This document shows, piece by piece, positions 41,801 to 52,299 of a DNA stretch of 64,000 bases. Below the pieces are notes generated by a model, which worked only from the letters and a program-made list of their open reading frames with translations, was not told the DNA's origin and made no database searches. The DNA is from Chaetoceros tenuissimus (Eukaryota > Bacillariophyta > Thalassiosirophyceae > Chaetocerotales > Chaetocerotaceae). Numbering within the stretch: position 1 is the stretch's first letter; each line of letters begins with the position of its first letter. A program made the position numbers and the translations under genes. The stretch covers positions 992,001 to 1,056,000 of the forward strand of contig BLLK01000045.1 in NCBI GenBank assembly GCA_021927905.1, in the 5' to 3' direction.

Positions 41801-43905
41801 TCAAACAACCCTTCTCCAACTCCAGGCAAATCCATTAAATCATCATCACCATTAAATGGGTCAGTATCAACAAAATCATCATAGTCGTCACAGATCACCA
41901 TTGTTTTTCCATCTGTCGATGATTTAGTCTTTATCACCACCTTTCCACGCAACATATTTGGGCTAGGATAACTACTTTCAATGGTATCATCTTCATCTGG
42001 TTCGTAGAGCATGTCTTTGGACCCAAGAATATTCTTCAGGCTCTCATACATTTTTCTTTGATTTTTCACAGAACAATGAATTTCCATCATCAAAATGATG
42101 GGGAGACTGCCGCGATTAGACTGTAAAAAGCCATAAATTGCCTTGATTGCATCTACAAAGAGAATTCCTTCCTTAAGTGGATTCCCCCCTCCAACTGTTT
42201 TTGCCTCGTCGAATCTTATAACAGGTTCCCATCGCTGTTCTCCTGACCCATCCCAAATATTGATTTCTAGACAACGGCATCCACGACTGAGGGCATTTGT
42301 AATCATACCGACATCCGGATTCATATGGCTACCTTGAATAACTTGATTGAATTTTGGAGCTGATCTCTTGAGAAACGTGTCATGACTTGAGTTGATCCAG
42401 TAGGACGACAATGGTTGGTCTAGGTCTTCGTTTTCTACCTCACCACGAGTTGGATTAAAGAGATCATTTGCATCAGATTTCAAGTAGTTCAAGAATAGAG
42501 TCTTGGAAATGTATTCTTTTGAAAATGAGCTGCTGGAAAGTTGTCCATTGATACCATCTTTATTCAGTTGAGATGGATATGTTTGCGCATTCAGTTGCTC
42601 AAAGATAGTCTGGACTTCTTTCAACGATAAACTTTCCTCTCCTTGCTCCTCACGAGCAAAACGTAAAAATTCCTTTGCACTAATATATTCTTCAGTTACA
42701 TCACCCTTTTTTGGAACTTTCATGGATACTTTCTTTGCATACATCGTTTGGTGGCTTCCAACTGATGCATTGTCATCAAACTCAATCATTTCTGAATCAA
42801 TATTCTGTGGAATGAAAGATTTTTCTGCGAGTTTATCTCCTTCGATGGTTTTACATGCTTTCCAAATAGTGTCACAAGGGTCTTTGGTTTTGTTCATACG
42901 GAGTGATAGTAAACGAAGATGTTCCAACATCGCAGCACCCTGCTTGATGGTTATTCCATATGACGGCTCGATATGAAGAGCTCTACAAAAGCTTCTATAC
43001 AAAGTGAGAACTGAGTTTCTCCCAACATTGGATGACATTCTACTGCATACAATGGCAGTCCATTCAGATTGACTAACTCTCTGATTGTAATCTTTTCCCA
43101 ACTCCGTCCAATGATATTGTAGAAGGAGAATATCTCTTGCCATTCTACTTGCATATTTTTTGTTCAAAATAATGAGATTCTTCAAAGAGCTTAGAAGCAA
43201 CTCATAGTCATTATGTGAAGGAATAACCAAGTCAAGGGATGCCATTCTATTGATAGAGTCGCTGTTTATCTCAAGATCTTCCTCCTCTACAATGCGATCT
43301 GTTGCTGCCGAGCTAACGCGAAAAATAATGCTCAAAGAAAGCTTGTCCTCACTCACTGGCATATTTTGTGTCGGAGATTTTTCAGTTCTTCAGAAAGAAT
43401 AAGTTTTGAGTAAGTTTGTCATGGAAGATGCACATGAGTTCGCACTTCCTACAACTTACCTCTTGTTGACAAACTTATTTGTTACTTGCCCTCTTACAAT
43501 GCGGTCAATGGAACTGATTTCAATCTTCCTGAAAGTATTTGATCCATATGTTGCACCTACTCTTCGCGAGAGGGCACTTTTGTTTGTACTAATCAACAAT
43601 TTTCTATGATCTGGTGAAATTGCTACTCGGCGTTGTTGTCTCTTTCCAGTCTATCAAATTGTGTGTTAGATCCATTCTTTAAGAAGTGACTCTCCTACAT
43701 ATATTGAGTTTAGACTCACCTTCGATACTTTGTAAACACTCATCCCATTTCCAAGTGCACTCTTCTCCGATGTCTTTTCTTTGAGCTCGAGTTGTACTGG
43801 TAAATGATACGAAGTGATGGTCTCTTCATAGTCCTCTTGACCTACTACAGGTACAGGAGGCAAAGTAAATAACGCAGACTGCCCTTGAAGAGCGCTTGTC
43901 GCCAT
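38837..43905 (-). CDS. Phosphoinositide phospholipase C-like protein with a giant coiled-coil X-Y linker
   Basis: Four exons (43905-43720, 43650-43460, 43387-41220, 41133-38837) splice in frame to 1613 residues. A PH domain spans about residues 60-190 (RRVAISPDHRKLLI, SIDRIVRGQVTNKF, SLDLVIPSHNDYELLLSSL). An EF-hand-like region follows. The PLC X box is at 450-612 (PLSSYWINSSHDTFLKR, GCRCLEINIWDG, VVIKTKS). The X-Y linker is about 750 residues and mostly coiled coil rich in Glu, Lys and Ala. Next come the Y box at about 1365-1450 (SSNFNPVMAWSLGSQIVSMN, NGSCGYVLKP) and a C2 domain at the end (ILSGYNLP, GLNPVWD). Compared with PLC-delta, the second catalytic His (HGHT) is missing, the Asn beside the first His is Asp (SHD), and the metal-binding Asp of LELD is Asn. 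It may be inactive, like PRIP proteins. The two large minus-strand frames were merged because X and Y lie on different ones. Confidence 0.9.
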
Positions 43906-44500
43906 GTTTTGGGATAGTTGATTTTTTGAATATGTGGTATGAATTGATGATGCTATTCTTTTAGTTATAAATAGGGTTAGAACTGATGTGTATTTGATCA
44001 AGTAAAAAGAAAATCTGAATTCAATTCTGCGAACATATGCGTCTCAACGCATGAGGGTATGACTTTTTGACAAAAAGGTGATGTCAAAAAGTAAAATTTA
44101 GCTAACTTTTCGGCCAAACCTTTCTTCCTTTTTTTTTTAAATTTCATTCCATCTTCCAATAAAAGCTAGAACACAATGGGCATATCATTGTATTTGCTTT
44201 ATCGATTGAAGAGAATATGCATGATATCTTTCAAATGCAGAATTACATGTATAGCAACGAATATATACACACGTAGTCTAGTCTCATTCCTATTTTCAAA
44301 TATCCCATACATTTTAGCTCGCTCTTGACGAAACAATAGACACAAACTTCAGCTAAAACAAATAAAGTGTTGTTTTTTAAAAAAGTTGTTATCTATTTTT
44401 GTTTATTTAATGTTTTTCATAAAAATTCTCGTCGGTATGTGTAATTATTTTTTAGCTTTTCACAAGTTCCAAAGGTATTTCCTCGGATTTTTCGCAGAAT
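43906..44500. other. Intergenic region
   Basis: 595 bp between the PLC-like gene's start and the 3' end of the FG-GAP gene. T-rich with a run of eight or more T near 44130; no coding signal. Confidence 0.6.
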
Positions 44501-46120
44501 TTAAAGGATCTCACGAGCCTCTTCTTCTGGCAATGGTGACTGAGGTGGAGAAACACCATTTACTAGAGAAATGCCGTTAGCTGCAATTGGCGACGGTGGT
44601 GCTGGCGACGCATCTCCATGAGGAGTCATTTCCAAATCACTTGGCGGTGCTGCTTGGAATGAAGACGTTTGTCTCTTCCTCACCAAAAACTGAATAGCTT
44701 TGTACACACCGAAGACTAGGAATGACAAAAACAAAATATAAAAGATCACTCTGAGAGGATGCATCTTTGAATTAGATTTTGGACCAGGGGTTGGAGCCAT
44801 GGTTGGTGGTGCTGTTTCTGCAAGCATGTAGACAGTTGCATAACCCTCGGTTGGAGCGCCTCCCATAACCTGTTCTCCATTTCCAGAAATAGCAACTGAC
44901 ATTCCGAGGTTATTGAAGGAAGATTTTCCATCAATCTCAGCATCCATGATACCCCAATCAGGATCGATACTATCAGCAGAACCATAAAAGTAAACAGAAA
45001 TATGTCCAGATTCTTGGCCGTTGAGACCACTGAAAGGTGACCCGAAAGCAAGTTCCTCTCCACTATCTGACAAATGGACGGAGTATCCTGATTGATCTCC
45101 AGCCTTGCTTCCGTAGATAGCACTTCCCATAGGTTCCCAAACACCGTTGGCAGAATTGTGTTTGTGAACAGTAATTGCACCTGCATGCTTTTTACCAGAA
45201 TTTTGATTTTGGGTATGAAGAGGAGTTCCAATTGCTACCTTTGATCCATCAAAACTGACAGAAACTGAATGCCCAAACTTGTCCCCAGGTTTCTTTTCAA
45301 ATCCAGTAATATTCTGAATGAGACCATACTCTACCCAAGTTGCATTAGTCGCGTCGTAGCGAATCATAGAAACCTTTCCTCCATCGTTTGCATCTGGCTC
45401 TCCTACAGCAAGAACACCAACTTGGGATAAAGATACTGATGCACCAAAATGTCCGCGAGCTTCGGTTCCTTGGAGAACATCTCTATTGTTGTCCGAGCGC
45501 TTCACAATAGTCCATTTGCCATCCGCAGAAATCCACTTGTAAATAGACACAGTTCCTGCCTCTTCTAAACCACCCACATCCTGTCCTGGTGCCCCGATGG
45601 CAATGACTTCACCTCCATCGCGAATATCAACATCAAATCCGAACAAGTCATGAGCGGTTTTACCATAAAGTGTTTGACCTTTTTGAATCCATTCAGGCTC
45701 TCCAGTTGCTGTATCTAGAACGAATACCTGTACTTTTCCAGCCTTCTCATCTCCATTTTCGTTCTTAGCAATGGAACCAACAATAATACTACGTCCATCT
45801 TCTGACATTCCAAGGGAGGATCCGAGACTCTCACCGTCAAGACCTATAAGAGGCTTTCCCCATTTATCCCATGCATCTCTTGTATCGTCAAACTTATACA
45901 CGACCACACGGCCAAGTCGCTTTCCAGCACTTCCTGGACCTTCGTCAGGTCGATAATGGGGAGCACTTACTGCAATTATGCTTCCATCGAGCGAATTCGC
46001 TACAGCTGTTCCAGCAAGATCAGGTGTTCCTTCTTCTTCGATCCAGTTCCCAAGTGGGTACCACTGAAATGCCGAAGTAAGAGAGAGGCAAAGAAGATGC
46101 AAAAGGATTGTAAAATTCAT
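44501..46120 (-). CDS. Type I membrane protein with FG-GAP-like beta-propeller
   Basis: A 539-residue surface-type protein. It has a signal peptide (residues 1-17), then about seven repeats of the FG-GAP/integrin-propeller kind, each with a motif such as SLGSSLGMSEDGRSIIVGS, LFGFDVDIRDGGEVIAIGAP, HFGASVSLSQVGVLAVGEP, KFGHSVSVSFDGSKVAIGTP and QSGYSVHLSDSGEELAFGSP. A TAPPTMAPTPGPKS hinge leads to one membrane helix (about 455-480) and a cytoplasmic tail rich in Pro, Ser and Glu. Such proteins are numerous in diatoms and may bind wall or extracellular ligands. The exact ligand cannot be told. Confidence 0.85.
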   Translation of the reverse strand: MNFTILLHLLCLSLTSAFQWYPLGNWIEEEGTPDLAGTAVANSLDGSIIAVSAPHYRPDEGPGSAGKRLGRVVVYKFDDTRDAWDKWGKPLIGLDGESLGSSLGMSEDGRSIIVGSIAKNENGDEKAGKVQVFVLDTATGEPEWIQKGQTLYGKTAHDLFGFDVDIRDGGEVIAIGAPGQDVGGLEEAGTVSIYKWISADGKWTIVKRSDNNRDVLQGTEARGHFGASVSLSQVGVLAVGEPDANDGGKVSMIRYDATNATWVEYGLIQNITGFEKKPGDKFGHSVSVSFDGSKVAIGTPLHTQNQNSGKKHAGAITVHKHNSANGVWEPMGSAIYGSKAGDQSGYSVHLSDSGEELAFGSPFSGLNGQESGHISVYFYGSADSIDPDWGIMDAEIDGKSSFNNLGMSVAISGNGEQVMGGAPTEGYATVYMLAETAPPTMAPTPGPKSNSKMHPLRVIFYILFLSFLVFGVYKAIQFLVRKRQTSSFQAAPPSDLEMTPHGDASPAPPSPIAANGISLVNGVSPPQSPLPEEEAREIL

Positions 46121-46659
46121 TGCACGTCTAAATGTTAGTAATCGACTGTAAATATAAGTAGATAGTAATAAGGTAACTCGTAAAGTTTGAACACCTATAA
46201 GCTATGGGCAAGATGAAAAACAAGAGTTCTCTTTAGTTTTTTCCTTGCTTGAGTTTCTCCCTGAAACTATGGGAAGTAATGCTTGTGAAATACAGTGACG
46301 GAATGGTTCGTTTGTGGTGCACCTAAAAAAGCATTTTATTTTGCGAGTTTGCCTCATTTTTAATTTTGCGCGCTTTTTTAATCACGACCCAACCTGACGA
46401 AGACAAAAAGCAGCGTCATTCTTCTTATTATTCCTTCTGTTGTTGTGTTGTTGTTTCTGTTTTCTGTTTTTGAGAGTTGATTTGACGTTGTACGAATTGA
46501 GGTTCTACCTTCATCCTTCATTGTACGGTACCTCCATCAGCTCCTTCTTGGTTGTTTGATCAAGAGGTTTCAATCTGCGAAGGTGTATAGGCATCTGAAT
46601 GTACGTGACCTGTATTCAAGCAATACACTGAAAGAGAAGACACCATCATTGACAATAGA
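46121..46659. other. Intergenic region
   Basis: 539 bp between the FG-GAP gene and the RCC1-like pseudogene. Contains TGTTGTTGTG-type repeats at 46436-46452; nothing else. Confidence 0.6.
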
Positions 46660-47421
46660 ATGGCAATCCCTGAGTTTGTCAAAGTCTCCACGTCCAATGA
46701 TAACATACGAAATAATATAGCAATCACAAAAAAAGGTCAGGTTTACACGTTTGGAAAGACTAATCACTTAGGTCAACTTGGTCGGACGGGAAAATCATCC
46801 AAGCCAGCCAAAGCATCATTCAGTGATCCAGATGTTGTTAATGATCCGCAAGAAAAGCCTTTAGATTCCAAAATAGAAATAGATGCGAAAAAAGTTTATA
46901 CAGGTGGTACAAAAGATGCTGGACATTCTGTGGTTCTAGATCAGAAGGGGTATCTTTGGTTTGCAGAGCTAGTATTAATGGAGCTTCTGGTTATACATGG
47001 AAAGCTTTGTGGCAGGAATCCTTTCAAAGGAATTCGCATTTGATGGATCTGCTCAAATCTACAAATCCATCCATTGATGAAAAAGATTTAGTCAGAGATG
47101 TTGCTGTAGGAGGTGATCATACCCTTGTCTTATCTTCTAATCAACAAGACGTTATTTCATTTGGAAAAGGTGCTCACGAAGCCCTTTGTAAACTCACCAT
47201 CGTTGGCAAAGGAACTGTCAGTCAAAAGTAATGAAAAGACGATCTCTGCAGTATGCGCATATAGACATTGTTCATTTACATTGGATGAGGATGGGAAAGT
47301 ATACAAACGATCTGGAAAATGCCGGCTGAATAAAGATGATTTACTTGCTGCAATACAACACTGTAGAGATCATGCAGAAAATGACGGGCTATTGAAAGGA
47401 AAAGGCTCGTTAAGTCAATAA
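46660..47421 (+). pseudogene. Broken RCC1-like repeat gene
   Basis: Three overlapping frames together look like one RCC1-type propeller of about 250 residues, but no single frame covers it. The first part has GQVYTFGKTNHLGQLGR and AGHSVVLDQKGYLWF; the middle has ASGYTWKALWQESFQRN and VRDVAVGGDHTLVLSSN; the last has YRHCSFTLDEDGKVYKRSGKC. The frame changes near 46955 (+2) and again near 47170-47200 (+1), and neither place has a usable intron. It is therefore either a decayed host gene or contains two indel errors in the assembly. It is short for an RCC1 protein (usually seven repeats). Any product would be truncated near 47041. Confidence 0.65.
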
Positions 47422-47849
47422 AACTGAAAAGACGTACGTCAATACATTTTAATACACCAATTACTCGTACAATCTAACTTGATTCTTCGATTAAAAATTG
47501 AATTATTCCCTGCGGTAGATGTTGACCAAGAAATAGAATTTAGCTATAAATAAATAATACCAATGTACACTTTCTGTTGCTGTGAAGTCGCTGGGTGAGT
47601 GTCATTGTAATAAACTTTCGCTTTTATCAAATTGCATACGTATAAATAGCAATGTAGTCTAGCCAAATAATTAGCATTGAGCTCAACACTCATTCGCTAC
47701 CTTTTACCTTTGACCTCGAACAAATTTCAAAATACAAAACCACACACAGAGACACAATAGACACAACAATAGACTATCTTTGGTCGTCTAGTACTCGCAT
47801 CATTTGAATTCCTGTCCTCACTATATAGCATTTATCACACTGAAACATC
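47422..47849. other. Intergenic region
   Basis: 428 bp with CACACACAGAGACACAATAGACACAAC just ahead of the prefoldin gene, a low-complexity leader. Nothing else seen. Confidence 0.6.
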
Positions 47850-48453
47850 ATGGCTAACTTGGGAGAGCAGATGGCGGCTGAAGTAGACTCTAAAGTCCAA
47901 AAATTCCGTACACTTCAAGAAGAAATTCAAAAGCTTCGCACAGACCAACAACTTTTGATGCAGCAGCTATCTGAAAACGAAATGGTCAAACAAGAATTAG
48001 ACTTATTAGATGACTCTTCTCAAGTTTATAAGATGGTTGGTCCAGTTTTGATGAAAAATGAGACTGAAGATGCAAAGCAAACAGTCAATCAACGTTTAGA
48101 ATTGATTAGTGGTGAATTGTGAGTTTTTTTTGGAACATTGCATACTGCCTACTGTCAGGTGTTTGGTCCCTATTCATTCTCATACATTGTTATTATTTTC
48201 TTGTCGGTGTTTGATTTATACAGGAAAAAAGTTGAGAAGTCAATCAAGTCGAAAGAAGAAGAATCAAAAGAGACAGCAAAGAAAATTCAAGGTAAGTTAT
48301 TACTATGAATGAAAATGGATTTGAATGCATTGAATTTTTTAAGTTCTAATCCCTTACAAACTTTTTCTGTTGTTTTCAGAGATGCAAAGTGCAATGCAAA
48401 ATGCGGCAGCTGAAGCAGCAAAGCTCGCGGCTCAACAAGCTGCACAGGGTTAA
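47850..48453 (+). CDS. PFDN6: Prefoldin subunit 6 (beta type)
   Basis: A 136-residue coiled-coil subunit of the prefoldin hexamer, which hands unfolded actin and tubulin to the CCT chaperonin. Exons 47850-48118, 48224-48291 and 48380-48453 all have canonical GT-AG borders and keep frame. The beta-prefoldin hairpin motif is visible in the centre: VYKMVGPVLMKNETEDAKQ with the paired helices on each side (QKFRTLQEEIQKLRTDQQLL and KKVEKSIKSKEEESKETA). The VGPVL(V/M)KQ-like turn and the short length distinguish subunit 6 from subunit 2. The C-terminal end is Ala/Gln-rich. Confidence 0.93.
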
Positions 48454-48580
48454 ATGTGGAAATTTGATTTGATAAACAAGGAGTAAAAGAAGCAAATAAC
48501 AAATATCATGTTGATGCAAATAGATTAGTCATGGTTTCTATATTACTACTCTAAATTAAAAAAAATCAATCTCAATATCT

Positions 48581-49177
48581 TCATCTCGTCTTCTTTGAAT
48601 TACTAGTTGGTGTTACCGATGTTCCAAAACCAAATTTATCCATATCCTTCATTGTTGTTTCCAAAATCAGCTTCAATTTGCCTGCACAGCGGACTCTAGT
48701 AACCTCGCGTCCCTGATTCCGTGCAGTAAAAGCAGTCTCGTAATATTCAGGAACTGTTCCCTTGAAAAAGTTTAGCATCTCATGGCAGCAATTTCCAGAG
48801 ACTGGGCGGTACATTTCAACAATTACTTCGTGTCTTCCTTGAACAGTAGGAATTAAGACACTACCATAGCCTCTTACTACATCACGTCCCAAAAAGTCTT
48901 TGCCATAAATGCCGAATGAAATCCTAGGCCACCCATAGGCATTTGTTGACCGAAAAGTTAATTCAAGTGGAAAGTTCCAGACGATAGTTCCATTTGCTTG
49001 AGAGTAAGATAATTGCGTAATGGAGGAGGTTACTCCATTTACAACTGTCCAATCGTCTCCATACGAAAGGACGTATCGACAGTAACATCCAGATGGGAAA
49101 TCGATGGCTTGATCGATTTGACCTGTGAGTAGGACATGAAAGGATGATGATGACAGCTCTTCTTTGGTGTTGGTCAT
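48581..49177 (-). CDS. B9D1: B9 domain protein 1, ciliary transition zone
   Basis: A 198-residue B9 (C2-like) protein. B9D1 works with B9D2 and MKS1 in the MKS complex that gates the ciliary transition zone. The match to human B9D1 is nearly continuous: FHVLLTGQIDQA, CRYVLSYGDDWTVVNG, IVWNFPLELTFRSTNAYGWP, ISFGIYGKDFLGRDVVRGYG, then PTVQGRH, GREVTRVRCAG and KDMDKFGFGTS. The longer frame upstream has no ATG until residue 20 of it, so the start is taken at 49177; a TTCTAG just upstream could be an acceptor for a further exon. B9D2 and MKS1 are longer or lack the YGWP and GREVTRVR motifs. It lies head-to-head with the WW-domain gene and 127 bp from prefoldin. Confidence 0.92.
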   Translation of the reverse strand: MTNTKEELSSSSFHVLLTGQIDQAIDFPSGCYCRYVLSYGDDWTVVNGVTSSITQLSYSQANGTIVWNFPLELTFRSTNAYGWPRISFGIYGKDFLGRDVVRGYGSVLIPTVQGRHEVIVEMYRPVSGNCCHEMLNFFKGTVPEYYETAFTARNQGREVTRVRCAGKLKLILETTMKDMDKFGFGTSVTPTSNSKKTR

Positions 49178-49228
49178 TGATTCACTTATTGGAGGAAATT
49201 GTGGTGATTGTCGAAACGTATCTAGAAT

Positions 49229-49271
49229 AATCAAATCAAATCAAATCAAATCATACCAAATCAAATTCAAA
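49229..49271. repeat. (TCAAA)n simple repeat
   Basis: About eight imperfect copies of a TCAAA pentamer in the short spacer between B9D1 and the WW-domain gene. Confidence 0.85.
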
Positions 49272-49335
49272 TTCCTTAGTTTTTCTCAAGCAACTCGAAT
49301 GCGACCTAATTTGTAGTCATTGTCGACAAGTACAA

Positions 49336-49761
49336 ATGAAGCGAACTACATCTGAAGAAAAAGTTCCAAATATTCCTACTTTACCTGAACCAACCGAAGA
49401 AGAGTGGAAAAGAATCAAAAGAAGAAGAAAACAGGGTCTGCCTGTATTTCCTCCTTCTTCTGAAAGAGAGATGCAAGAAATGTGTCTTGATCTAGAACAG
49501 AAACAAGATGATGCCCAGATGGAACAATTTTCCTCTCAATCTTGTCAAAATCTACAAAAAGGTTCACAGTTTATGATTCAGAAGTGGCAGAATAGTATCA
49601 AAGAGGAGTTACATACGGAGACTTTGACAAAAGAGAAAGAGCAGCAATGGATTGAGTACTTTGATAGTTCGGTTGAGGCCCATTACTATTACAACCCATC
49701 TACGGGGGAAGCGACATGGATCAAACCTTCCTCGAACAACATTCGAAAGCTTGGAAAGTAA
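49336..49761 (+). CDS. Small WW-domain protein
   Basis: A 141-residue protein with one C-terminal WW domain at about residues 103-133 (QWIEYFDSSVEAHYYYNPST, then GEATWIKP). WW domains bind proline-rich peptides. The rest is charged and helical (EEEWKRIKRRRKQG, a basic nuclear-type patch). The WW lies near the end, as in some small spliceosomal proteins, but no specific orthologue was identified. Confidence 0.8.
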   Translation: MKRTTSEEKVPNIPTLPEPTEEEWKRIKRRRKQGLPVFPPSSEREMQEMCLDLEQKQDDAQMEQFSSQSCQNLQKGSQFMIQKWQNSIKEELHTETLTKEKEQQWIEYFDSSVEAHYYYNPSTGEATWIKPSSNNIRKLGK

Positions 49762-49818
49762 TGAGTGAGGAATTCATAGGCAAACTTAGATAATGATTTA
49801 TATAAATAAATTATTCTA

Positions 49819-51581
49819 CTAAAACTTGGAAGACGAAGCTCCTGCTCCTTGGCATTGTCTGCATATCCTTTTCGTTCCTAATTCCCGTTGTTTTCTTGTG
49901 TATTCATTTCGGAGATGAACGACTTTGCACTTTGAACACTCTCGTCCTCCTTGTAAAATCTGTTTCGATCGTATGAAGTGATTGTAGCTGTAGACATCAT
50001 GATTCGATATTGTTTGTTCTTGTTGGTGCTTCGAATTTGACTTTGCATCTGACGGCTTTATCTCTGATTTCTTCGAATAGGCATTAATTTTTAACTTGGC
50101 TTCTTTGCTACTCACTATAATTTTCTTCGGAGTATATTCATTAGCCTCATCTTGATTATATTTTAGCTTCTGTGGTACAAACTTACCATCGCATTTGGAT
50201 CTCATCTTGAGTTCCGCGCTACCATGAAATGTTTTTCCTATCTGTCTGGTGTTTTCCATATTAGTAGAAGCTTTTGGAGAGCAATATCCACCAAGAGTTT
50301 GCTCCTCGATAAATCGTGGGGGTGCCTTCCTAACCCTTTTTGGTTTAGCAAAGGCTTCATCAATGAAGTTTTCAATATAGTCTTGTGATGGTCGTTTCAT
50401 ATTCATATCTGATGCTTGCACGCGCTCTTTCTTATCACTGGAGTCATTGCTTACCTCGCTATCTTCGCATGAGTCCTCGTCGTCACTTGACTGTATATCA
50501 CTACTGAAACCATTAGATCTCGAGTTTTCCATCCCTTCATCGTCACTACTGCTGGAACTATCAAATCTCGGACTTGCTTCACTATTACTTGAGTCAATAT
50601 CACTACTAGAATCATCAAATTTCGGTTTTGCTTTATCATCGCTTGATTGGAAATCCCCGTTTTCATCATTGCTTGAGTCTTCATCATCACTAAATTCCAA
50701 TGACGAGTTATTGGGAAGTGATGAAGAGAACGTGCGTTCATATTGTGTACCGTTTTGAAGAGCATGCATTCTAGCAGTTTGCGAATCTCCGACAACTTTC
50801 TGTGACTGCGTTTCAATTAATCGGATTGGTTCTGTCCTTGTTCGTTTTTTCTTTGGGATCTCTTGGTCAATAATGGAATGATATCTGGCCAGTTCAATAT
50901 TATAGCTATCTTGCATGTCATTTCGTATATTTTTGAGTGTTTCATCCTCATCTTCACCTTTGACCATGCAATGACGTGCTTTCTTTTTTTGGGCCAACTG
51001 GTGATTCAATTTATTTCGCTTGATATCTTTGCTATAGTAGACTTCGATTTCATCATTGCTGTCTGAATTTTTTCCATCATGTGCAGAATCTTCCACCTTT
51101 ATGGACATTGTATTCTTCTCTACAGAATTTCCTTTTAAGTTTGTTTCAATCTCATTTACATCTTCACTCTCAGCCTTTATCGCCTCATCAAATAACGGGT
51201 CCCTTGCCTTTTGCAACAACCCAATCAGCATCGTATGATACTTTAAGTTAGATGGACTAAAAGCTTTTGACTCTCGACACCAAGGACAAGCGACCCAAGT
51301 CTTATTCCTTGGTGGTGATTTTTCCAATAATACTTCAACACAACCTAAGCACATATAATCGGTGCATCTGTTGCCAGAAGACAATATCGGCAAGTGCCTA
51401 CACATATGAACATTCAGGCCAATGTGAATAAACGATGATAGAGCTTACAATGACTATGTAGTATGGCTATATTGAAAACTCACCTTCTAATTTCAGGTAT
51501 TTCAGAATCTATGTCACAAGAGAATTTGTGTTTACATAAATCGCACGTTGTATGCTCATATTCGAGCTGAACTTGAAGCAT
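49819..51581 (-). CDS. RING-like zinc-finger protein with disordered acidic centre
   Basis: A 558-residue protein from exons 51581-51484 and 51397-49819 (GTGAGT donor, GTGTAG acceptor; EIRR|HLPILSSG). The N-terminus holds a RING-like set: CDLCKHKFSC, then RCTDYMCLGC and WVACPWCRESKAF, so C-x2-C, C...C-x2-C and C-x2-C are present. The centre is Ser/Asp/Glu-rich (SSDDEGMENS, DSSNSEAS) and surely disordered. The C-terminal ECSKCKVVHLRNEYTRKQ followed by RICRQCQ forms a second C-x2-C...C-x2-C finger. It is a plausible ubiquitin ligase or nuclear scaffold; no orthologue was recognised. Confidence 0.75.
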
Positions 51582-51965
51582 GATCCAATCTAGTATTTAA
51601 CAAAAGTAGACTGTCACGATGAAACTTCTTGCAAACTATTGTACCATGTAGATAAACCTGAATTATGAGTGTATTAGGCAGACGAGATATTAAAAAATAT
51701 ATCTTTGTGTGCTAGGATTGTTTTTTGATTTTTGATTTGTTTGGACCTCACACACTCTCTGGTGAAAAGGTGTCAAAGCAGTCCCATTTTCGAGATTCAA
51801 TAATGAGACTCAGAACCTGTACCGCAAATTGTGTAGTTTATGCGCAGAGAGCTCAATCGCTCAATCTCTCTCGATGTTTGATATGTGTATTCTCAAGGTA
51901 GTCTCTATTTATCTACCTTGTGTATTCTCATAATTTCTGTATACCGTAAGTATGAATGGCAATAA
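51582..51965. other. Intergenic region before the minisatellite
   Basis: 384 bp of AT-rich sequence between the RING gene's start and the tandem repeats; nothing specific seen. Confidence 0.6.
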
Positions 51966-52225
51966 GTAGATACTAGGAAAGATACAGGAGTAGATACTGG
52001 GAAAGATACAGGAGTAGATACAGGTCCAGATGGTGTCTCATTTGGTGTAGATACAGGAGAAGACACTGGCGTAGATACAGGTCCAGATGGTGTCTCATTT
52101 GGTGTAGATACTGGGAAAGATACAGGAGTAGATACAGGTCCAGATGGTGTCTCATTCGGTGCAGATACAAGAGAAGACACTGGCGTAGATACAGGTCCAG
52201 ATGGTGTCTCATTTGGTGTAGATAC
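51966..52225. repeat. 57-bp minisatellite
   Basis: About 4.5 copies of a 57-bp unit (19 codons). The block AGGTCCAGATGG recurs at 52022, 52079, 52136 and 52193, exactly 57 bp apart. A shorter GTAGATACTGGGAAAGATACAGGA variant opens the array. Two minus-strand frames stay open across it; one encodes a P/S/T repeat ([16 protein letters not shown]). Confidence 0.9.
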
Positions 52226-52299
52226 ATATCAAGTTCTTCGCTTTCTCTTACACAGTATCTTCTTTTTTATTTGTTAGAAGTTCATTGCATTTATTCATT

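Noticed and set aside
49229-49271. The TCAAA run as a telomere-like or regulatory array
   Set aside because: Short, imperfect and unlike TTAGGG-type repeats; a simple repeat.
51966-52225. The regular repeats as a CRISPR array
   Set aside because: Units are contiguous without unique spacers, the unit is codon-multiple, and the genome is eukaryotic; it is a minisatellite.
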